From positions 124,001 through 188,000 of the forward strand of contig CAVUCE010000022.1 in assembly GCA_963739985.1 (NCBI GenBank): a DNA stretch of 64,000 bases, written 5' to 3'. The position numbers and the translations under genes were made by a program. Numbering within the stretch: position 1 is the stretch's first letter; every line of letters begins with the position of its first letter. The notes under the pieces were generated by a model. The model was not told the origin of the DNA. It worked only from the letters and a program-made list of their open reading frames with translations, and did not search any database. Below are positions 58,189-64,000 of the stretch, one piece after another. The stretch is from CAVUCE01 sp963739985 (lineage in GTDB: Bacteria; Bacteroidota; Ignavibacteria; Ignavibacteriales; Ignavibacteriaceae).

Positions 58189-60333
58189 TCAAACGTAAGG
58201 GATTTCTCTCCCTTGGCTAAAGATTCTAACTCTTCTAATGATCCACGGCAAATCCTTTTTCGGGTGAATGTCAGTTATACTCATCGATTTCAATTCGTTC
58301 TCTGTGTATCCAAGCATTCTGCACACAGCCGGATTTGTATATATAAAAGTCTTTGTCTCAACATCAACTATACTGATACCATCTGCACTTATTTCAAAAA
58401 GCAAACGAAACCGGGCTTCACTCTCTTTTATTTTCATTTCTGCTTGTTTGCGATCCGTAAAATCAAAAATAACTCCATCAATATAAAGGGGCTTTCCATC
58501 TTCCCCGCAAATCGGAATACCTTTTTCATAAAAATAGCTTAAACGGCCATCCTTTCTATTAAATCTATATTCAACTTCAAATTCGCTGTTGTTTTTTATT
58601 GCATTATTAACGACCTCCATCACGTGTGGTTTATCTTCAGGTGATATGAACAGATCAATGGAACAAATTTCTCCTTTTCGTAATTCATCTTTTGTATAAC
58701 CGGAAATTTGTTCAAGAACGTTATTGAAAAATTCCATTTTGCCCTTTTCCCGCAGGTAGAGCCGGTATACAGAAGCGGGTAAATTTTCCGCAAGCGTGCG
58801 ATAAGAATTTTCACGCTGTTTTAATGCATCTTCCGCAAGTTTCTGCTTTGTTATATCCTGCCAGGTTCCGATAAGTTCTACCGGATTGCCAAGATCATCA
58901 TTTACCAGCCGAAGGTCATCGTGCATCCAATGCCATGAGCCGTCATTAAACAAAAAGCGATATTCATGCGAATAAGTGCCATTTTTAAATAGTTCTTCCA
59001 GGTTATTAAACACACCCTTAACATCATCCGGGTGAATATTATCTGCCCACCATCTTTTTTTATAAAAGTAATCGCCGGGATAACCGGTAATGGAGGAAAA
59101 ATTGCCGCTGATAAATTTAGCATCAAAATCACCAAAAGCATCACATGAATAAAGCATAGTAGAACTAGAACTCATCAGCATTTCCAGTTTTTGTTTCGAT
59201 TCGATCAGCTCTTTTTCCAGTTTTTTCTTTTCTGTTATATCATTGGCAACAGCAACTATAGCGATTACCCCACCTCTTAAATTTTTAACCGGGGAGATAC
59301 TCATTTCAACTAATAATTTATTTCCGTCCTTAGTTTTGCTCCATTGCTCACCTTTCCACCCGTCCGTAAGTATTTTAGGATCTGTTGATTGACCTCCAGT
59401 AATGTCATCTTGTTCCAATAATACAGAACCTACAAATTGGCCTATTAACTCCTCCTGCGTATAACCAAATGTTTTACAAAAAGCATTGTTTGCAAATAGA
59501 AAATTGAAGTTAACATCGGCTATGGCTATTATATCGTTTGTGCTTTTGAGAGTATTACTTAGAAGAAGGACCTGTTCATCAGCTTTTTCTTTCTGTTCTA
59601 TCATTTGATTGAAGGCATTCTCCAATTCACCTAGTTCATCTTTCCTTTCGGATTTTACCCTGACCGAATAGTCACCGTGCGAAAATTTCCGTGCCGCATC
59701 AATTAGATTTGAAATGGGATTCTTGATTTTTTTTGATAAAATAAAACCAAATACGATTGAGATAAATATGAAGAATAGAGTTGCATATAAAATGATTTTC
59801 CTTACAAAACTGTTTTCAGCCCGGGATTCTTTTAAAATTGTTGAATAGTCAATCAACACTGCTCCCAAAATTTGTCCGTTTTCAACCTCTATACGGTGAA
59901 CGTACAAGAATTTACCATCGGGGTATTCATCGTTTACTACTTTGAAATTTCTATCCAGGCCGTCGCGTATTGATAAAAGCACCTCATTATTTTTATCGAG
60001 ATTGTATTTGTCCCCAATTTTAGACTTTATTATATCTGCAATAATTATCCCGGCTGTATCAACAACTACTATATCAATTTTTTGAAATAAATAAATGTCA
60101 TTTATGTAATCTTCCAGGTCTTCCCTTTGAAAAAATAGTTGCGAGGTCCTATCTATTCGTGTTTCTCTTTCTATTGTTAAGGTAAAAGTTTTGGCATACA
60201 ATTCTGCGTGTAAAAGTGCATGGTCGATAGCTTGTTTCTCAATGACTATGCTTGCCAATATTCCTAAAAGCAAAAATGGAATAATAAAAAACGAAAATGA
60301 GAGAAGTAGTTTGTTCCTAATCTTCATAACCAT
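58189..60333 (-). CDS. Membrane sensor part (HAMP, PAS) of frameshifted giant kinase
   Basis: 714 codons. N-terminal helix (LLLSFSFFIIPFLLLGILASI), a periplasmic sensor domain (about 35-170), a second helix (about 178-200: IILYATLFFIFISIVFGFIL), a HAMP domain (about 203-255) and four PAS domains. It ends at GREIPYV* inside the last PAS. Dropping one base near 58243 joins it to LEELESLAKGEKSLTFEIPC and so to the 57992 part. The whole gene would span 55067-60333, about 1750 aa. It is the only membrane-spanning kinase of this cluster. Confidence 0.87.
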   Translation of the reverse strand: MVMKIRNKLLLSFSFFIIPFLLLGILASIVIEKQAIDHALLHAELYAKTFTLTIERETRIDRTSQLFFQREDLEDYINDIYLFQKIDIVVVDTAGIIIADIIKSKIGDKYNLDKNNEVLLSIRDGLDRNFKVVNDEYPDGKFLYVHRIEVENGQILGAVLIDYSTILKESRAENSFVRKIILYATLFFIFISIVFGFILSKKIKNPISNLIDAARKFSHGDYSVRVKSERKDELGELENAFNQMIEQKEKADEQVLLLSNTLKSTNDIIAIADVNFNFLFANNAFCKTFGYTQEELIGQFVGSVLLEQDDITGGQSTDPKILTDGWKGEQWSKTKDGNKLLVEMSISPVKNLRGGVIAIVAVANDITEKKKLEKELIESKQKLEMLMSSSSTMLYSCDAFGDFDAKFISGNFSSITGYPGDYFYKKRWWADNIHPDDVKGVFNNLEELFKNGTYSHEYRFLFNDGSWHWMHDDLRLVNDDLGNPVELIGTWQDITKQKLAEDALKQRENSYRTLAENLPASVYRLYLREKGKMEFFNNVLEQISGYTKDELRKGEICSIDLFISPEDKPHVMEVVNNAIKNNSEFEVEYRFNRKDGRLSYFYEKGIPICGEDGKPLYIDGVIFDFTDRKQAEMKIKESEARFRLLFEISADGISIVDVETKTFIYTNPAVCRMLGYTENELKSMSITDIHPKKDLPWIIRRVRIFSQGREIPYV

Positions 60334-60533
60334 CCCGATGGTTTTATTACAGGAAAACCCGAAATTATAATTTCCCAGTTATCTATAAAATTGTTTACAG
60401 TGATGATAAGTAGTTCACCGCTATTAGAAATCCTGTTTTTATGTTTCTGCTTATCAATCATTTCAATCATCACAATCTTGTATTTTGTACTCTTAAATTT
60501 ATCTGTTTTTCTTTGTCTTTATATCCTTATGTT

Positions 60534-63257
60534 TCATTTACTTTCCTGAAGTGTAAAATAAAATTTACTTCCTTTTCCTTCTTCACTCTCCGCCCATATT
60601 TTACCTCCGTTCATTTCAATAAATTCTTTACAAAGCAATAAACCTAACCCCGTACTTGATTCACCATCGGTTCCTTTCGAACTGACTTTCTCTTCAATCT
60701 TAAAAAGTCTCTTAATATCTTTTTCAGGGATTCCCACACCATTATCTTCAACAGAAACTTTAATTTGGCCGTCATCTGATAGTTCTGATTTAATTATAGT
60801 TCTTCCGTCCATTCTTGTGAATTTAACTGCGTTAGATAAAAGGTTTCTGAGCACAGTGCTTATCATTTTTTCATCGGCGTAAACATTTTGTGTAGTATCA
60901 ATTTCATTAATAACTTCAATCCTTTTTTGCAGAGCCCGCTGATAAATTGTTTCTATACCTTGAGAAACCATCATTGATAAATCGGAATCTTTAGGAGTAA
61001 AATTGATGGAACCTTTTTGTATTTGTGCCCAATCCAATAAATTTTCCAGAAGTTTATAAAGATTACGGGCGGATTCATTCAGTAATTGACTATTTTCGGA
61101 AAATTCAGCCAGTGAGTATTCTTCGGTGCTATCCGCCATTAGTTCTGTTAGATTTAAGAAACCGTTGAAAGGACTTTTTAAATCGTGTGCTATTATGGAA
61201 AAGAATTTATCTTTTTCAGCGTTTAACTTTATTAGTTGGTCATTACGGTTTTGAATTTCTTGTTCAAATCGTGCATGCTCGGTAACATCCCTTATGATAC
61301 TTAAAGCTAATGTCTGCTGACCGGGGATATCTAAAAATGTATTTGATAATTCAAGAGATATTTTTTCCCCGTTCCATAGCAAAATATCACGGTTTAAATT
61401 TTGAGGAATTGATCTGTTTCTAAACCGCTCACAATGTTTCCGTAGAACTTCTGATTGGGCAGCCAGTTCATAGACAACACTCATCATTTTACCTTCAATT
61501 TCTCCTCTTGCCTTTTCCATAAGTTTGCAGTAGGCATCGTTAGCTTTTAAAACTACACCGGTTTCATCTGTTATACGCATCCCGTCGGTAGCATTTTCCC
61601 AAACCATTCGGAATTGTAGTTCATTTTTGCGAAGTGCTTCCTCAGTCTGCTTAAGTTCGGTAATATCCTGGTTAACACCACGTGCCTTAATTGTGCGATT
61701 ATCTGCATCTTTCTCAATACGAATATTGGCTGCGAAGTAGCCTTTCTCACCTGTTGCATAGATTACACGGTATTCCATTTGGGAAGAATAAGCCGGGTCA
61801 GAGGTTTCAAATGCTTTCCGAATTTCTTTTCCAACCAATACCCGGTCATCAAGATAAACAAACCTTTTTGCGAAATGCCCGGAAGACATGGTGTAACCGC
61901 CTTCCTGATCTGCTGTTGTATGAAAGAGTGAGTAGAAGTGATCGTTAAAAGTAAACCGGTCGAGAGCGAAGTTATATTCCCATGTACCGAGTTTGGCAAT
62001 CTTTATAGCATCGGTTAACTTGGCTTCGCTTTCTTTAAGTTTTAATTCAGCTAATTTATTATCCGTTATATCTCGTACAACTGCAATAACTTCGTCTTTG
62101 CCGCTTGCTACCATACGGGCTTCATAATCACGCAAACCGCGCTTCGGAACGGACATTTGGTATTCGAATTCCTGGGGCTTGCCGCTGTTAAGGGCTTTTT
62201 GGATGTATCTATTCATTAAATCAGCAAACCAAGGTGGTGTAATATCTCGATTTTTTTTACCGATGATTGTCTGCTCGGATTGGACATAAAGATCTGATTT
62301 ATCGGCTTTATAATCCAGAAAAGTTCCTTCTCTGTCAACACGGAATATCAAATCGGGAATGGCATCAAGCAGCGCTTTAGTCTTTCTTTCGTTTTCGCTG
62401 CGTACCTCTTCGTTAATTTTATGGTCGGTTATATCGCGCCAGAGGCAGTGATAAACCGGATGGCCGGAATTATCCATGTATTGTGCTGTCACAAGCACAT
62501 TTTTAATTTCTCCATCTTTTGTCTTTTGCCGAGTCTCAAAGTCAACTCTTTTTTCGTTCATCACACGTGCAATTGTGGCGTCAATCTCTCTCTGTGTACC
62601 TTCAGCTTCCACGTCCCCAATGCTTAGCTTGGCAAATTCCTCCCGGGTATATCCTAGTTGGGTGTGGGCAGCCGTGTTGAATTCGATGAATCCTGCGGTT
62701 TTAGGATCTACTATCACTATGCCGTCCGGCAATTGCTCACAAAGAATCGCTCTTCTCATCATTTCTTCGTTAAGATTATTTTCAGCTTTTTTGCGTTCGG
62801 CGGTTTCGGCTTGCAGTTGTTTGTTTGCTGAGTTAAGCTCCGCAGTTTGATATTTGAGCTGAGTGCGCAAACGACTGATTTGGCAGTAAGTTTCTACTCG
62901 TGTTAATACTTCTTCATGAATAAAAGGCTTTGCTATAAAGTCCGCTTCTCCGGCTTCAAATCCGCAAGTTTTCTCCTCTGCTTCATTCGATGTGCCTATA
63001 AATAATATAGGAACGTCCTTCGTTAAATTATCTGCTTTAAGACGTGCACATACTTCGTAGCCATTAATGTCGGGAAGTTTGATATTTAATAAAATTAAAT
63101 CCGGCAGTTCAACTTTTGCTATAGGAACAGCATCTAATCCATCTTTTACAGCACGAACTCTGTAGTCCTTTTTGGTAAGTATTTTTGAAAGAATACGAAG
63201 ATTTTCCAATGAGTCATCCACAATCAAAATACTTCTTAGTGTATTGGTTGTGTTCAT
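60534..63257 (-). CDS. Hybrid histidine kinase with degenerate N-terminal receiver
   Basis: 907 aa. Receiver-like domain (about 8-125) with the D14/D15 pair and K110, but the phosphoacceptor position is N58 (LILLNIKLPDING). A coiled coil is followed by four PAS domains (about 160-660), HisKA with FFSIIAHDLKSPF (about 688) and a HATPase with NAVKFT, DNGVGI and GLGLLLCKEF, ending SKFYFTLQESK. It shares most of its kinase core and one PAS (GLRDYEARMV) with the neighbour kinase. The start has AGGGGAAAAACT upstream. Stress element copy 10 lies 284 bp upstream, so the sensor may belong to the regulon. Confidence 0.92.
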   Translation of the reverse strand: MNTTNTLRSILIVDDSLENLRILSKILTKKDYRVRAVKDGLDAVPIAKVELPDLILLNIKLPDINGYEVCARLKADNLTKDVPILFIGTSNEAEEKTCGFEAGEADFIAKPFIHEEVLTRVETYCQISRLRTQLKYQTAELNSANKQLQAETAERKKAENNLNEEMMRRAILCEQLPDGIVIVDPKTAGFIEFNTAAHTQLGYTREEFAKLSIGDVEAEGTQREIDATIARVMNEKRVDFETRQKTKDGEIKNVLVTAQYMDNSGHPVYHCLWRDITDHKINEEVRSENERKTKALLDAIPDLIFRVDREGTFLDYKADKSDLYVQSEQTIIGKKNRDITPPWFADLMNRYIQKALNSGKPQEFEYQMSVPKRGLRDYEARMVASGKDEVIAVVRDITDNKLAELKLKESEAKLTDAIKIAKLGTWEYNFALDRFTFNDHFYSLFHTTADQEGGYTMSSGHFAKRFVYLDDRVLVGKEIRKAFETSDPAYSSQMEYRVIYATGEKGYFAANIRIEKDADNRTIKARGVNQDITELKQTEEALRKNELQFRMVWENATDGMRITDETGVVLKANDAYCKLMEKARGEIEGKMMSVVYELAAQSEVLRKHCERFRNRSIPQNLNRDILLWNGEKISLELSNTFLDIPGQQTLALSIIRDVTEHARFEQEIQNRNDQLIKLNAEKDKFFSIIAHDLKSPFNGFLNLTELMADSTEEYSLAEFSENSQLLNESARNLYKLLENLLDWAQIQKGSINFTPKDSDLSMMVSQGIETIYQRALQKRIEVINEIDTTQNVYADEKMISTVLRNLLSNAVKFTRMDGRTIIKSELSDDGQIKVSVEDNGVGIPEKDIKRLFKIEEKVSSKGTDGESSTGLGLLLCKEFIEMNGGKIWAESEEGKGSKFYFTLQESK

Positions 63258-63733
63258 AGTTTTTCCCCTATGATGGATGCGCCCTTACGGGCTACATGGA
63301 TATTCCCGTAATCATAATTTAGGGTACATATATTTACTAGTTAATGTCCTTTTTAGAATAAGATTAATTTTAGTAATCACTTTTTGCTATTATGTTTTAG
63401 TATGGCAAAACTTAATTTTAATTCTATAAAATAGTCCGTTTTTTTATTATAAGCCCAATCGCTATCTGTTAATATTGGATAGCTTTTTTTATTATAAAAA
63501 GAATCCTACGCAATATATTATTAAGGAATGAGGTGTCATACAATAGGGCAAAGGGATGAAAAAGGAACTACATCTTTTGGATTAGAGGAAACAATAAATA
63601 TAAAATGAATTAATGAAAAATAATTTTTGTGTCAATTGTGAGTTAAAACAATTATAAAAATGGAAATGAAGAAGACTGGCTTTTCATTTCCATTTAATTT
63701 TTAATTGATAAAACTTTATTTGGTAAGTAATTC
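63258..63733. other. Intergenic region with stress element copy 10
   Basis: About 475 bp. It has the element at 63541-63580, a TGCGTA box (minus strand, 63507-63512) and a small GCCC-TTAC-GGGC hairpin at 63281-63292 just before the kinase ribosome site. No gene is seen. Confidence 0.5.
63541..63580 (-). promoter_or_regulatory. Stress element copy 10 (upstream of the 907-aa kinase)
   Basis: On the minus strand: CCAAAAGATGTAGTTCC arm, TTTTTCATCCCTTTG, then CCCTATTG. TGCGTA lies 37-42 bp after CTTTG, as in copies 4, 5 and 8. Confidence 0.78.
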
Positions 63734-64000
63734 TTATTTAGCGCTTTGGGGAATATCGTGTTTAATTTTGTTCCACATTTCTGTGAAGTCGGTTTTGCTG
63801 GAATCAAAAGTTGGACTTTCAGAATTGTGACATTCTTTGCATAAAGCAATCCTTTCTTCATTTGTTTTAAATACTCTAAGACCATTTTTTTCCGCTTCTT
63901 TTACATTTTTCATAATTTTAAGACTTTTATAGTCAGCTCCTGCTCCATGGCAGGTCTCGCATTGAACCCCATCTTCCATATTGAATTTTGCTGTTTTTAA
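63734..64000 (-). CDS. Multihaem cytochrome c protein, C-terminal part
   Basis: About 88 codons are visible; the frame is open to the right edge (LKTAKFNMEDG), so the first ATG in view is not the start. Two heme c sites are present: CETCHG and CKECH. The pattern EDGVQCETCHGAGADY is typical of cytochrome c554-like or other periplasmic multihaem proteins. It is likely exported and part of electron transfer; the partners lie outside the window. Confidence 0.85.
   Translation of the reverse strand, partial: LKTAKFNMEDGVQCETCHGAGADYKSLKIMKNVKEAEKNGLRVFKTNEERIALCKECHNSESPTFDSSKTDFTEMWNKIKHDIPQSAK

Noticed and set aside
11371..63580. Reading the ten-copy element as sigma-54 promoters, a riboswitch or a terminator
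   Set aside because: There is no GG-N10-GC spacing typical of sigma-54 promoters. The dyad arms are imperfect and there is no T-run after a stable stem. The position 60-310 bp before starts, and before a second box, suits a DNA-binding site better.

Overview
The window is AT-rich DNA from a Gram-negative bacterium with an outer membrane. The best guess is the Ignavibacteria/Bacteroidota-Chlorobi group. The main clue is the secreted protein at 9333-10724, whose C-terminal type IX secretion sorting domain carries the YPNPFNPTT signature typical of Ignavibacteriales. Reporter-type histidine kinases with beta-propeller sensors, OmpA lipoproteins, an Mla-type lipid transporter and very large multi-PAS kinases fit the same group. 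The lineage is an inference from these proteins; no marker gene is present.

Layout. 1-10.7 kb: two propeller-type histidine kinases (the first cut by the window edge) flank two serine tRNAs. The second kinase is followed by a LuxR-type response regulator (frameshifted), a YadA-head/S74-chaperone surface protein and a T9SS cargo protein. A 20-bp perfect palindrome lies before the surface protein and a partial copy before the regulator. 11.5-20.3 kb: one 2905-codon cyclic beta-1,2-glucan synthase gene. 20.4-35.1 kb: envelope and stress genes (OmpA and DUF4398 lipoproteins, small membrane proteins, AI-2E and LysE transporters, an MlaE-MlaF-MlaD operon, MscS, a DUF3996-like barrel) with relics of lost genes. 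35.3-39.6 kb: a CheB-CheR-PAS fusion and a PAS kinase. 39.8-46 kb: a clostripain-like lipoprotein with a membrane-tailed partner, a CPA1 antiporter, a site-2 protease with CBS domains, a small membrane protein and a bacterioferritin-like protein with a damaged ferroxidase centre. 46.6-63.3 kb: four large, partly duplicated multi-PAS kinases on the minus strand, two with their own receiver-only regulators. The right edge carries the end of a multihaem cytochrome gene.

The most striking signal is a conserved non-coding element of about 40 bp, present ten times. Its core is TTTTTCATCCCTTTG, followed by CGATTG, and it is preceded in most copies by a CCAAAGGATG-like arm that makes it a dyad. All ten copies point toward the next gene, 60-310 bp upstream of its start. 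The targets are the glucan synthase, the OmpA/DUF4398 lipoproteins, small membrane proteins, an sll1863-like stress lipoprotein with mlaEFD, the DUF3996/OmpA pair, the clostripain cluster, the bacterioferritin-like gene and the 907-aa kinase at 63 kb. This looks like an undescribed envelope/osmotic-stress regulon, possibly with its own sensor kinase as a member.

Two near-identical 123-bp MITE-like elements with 7-bp target duplications, two IS256-end-like relics, a truncated DUF3996 paralogue and an mscS remnant show recent rearrangement. Five otherwise intact genes are broken by frameshifts. All five have the same polarity (one extra base), so either many recent lesions or systematic assembly insertion errors must be considered.
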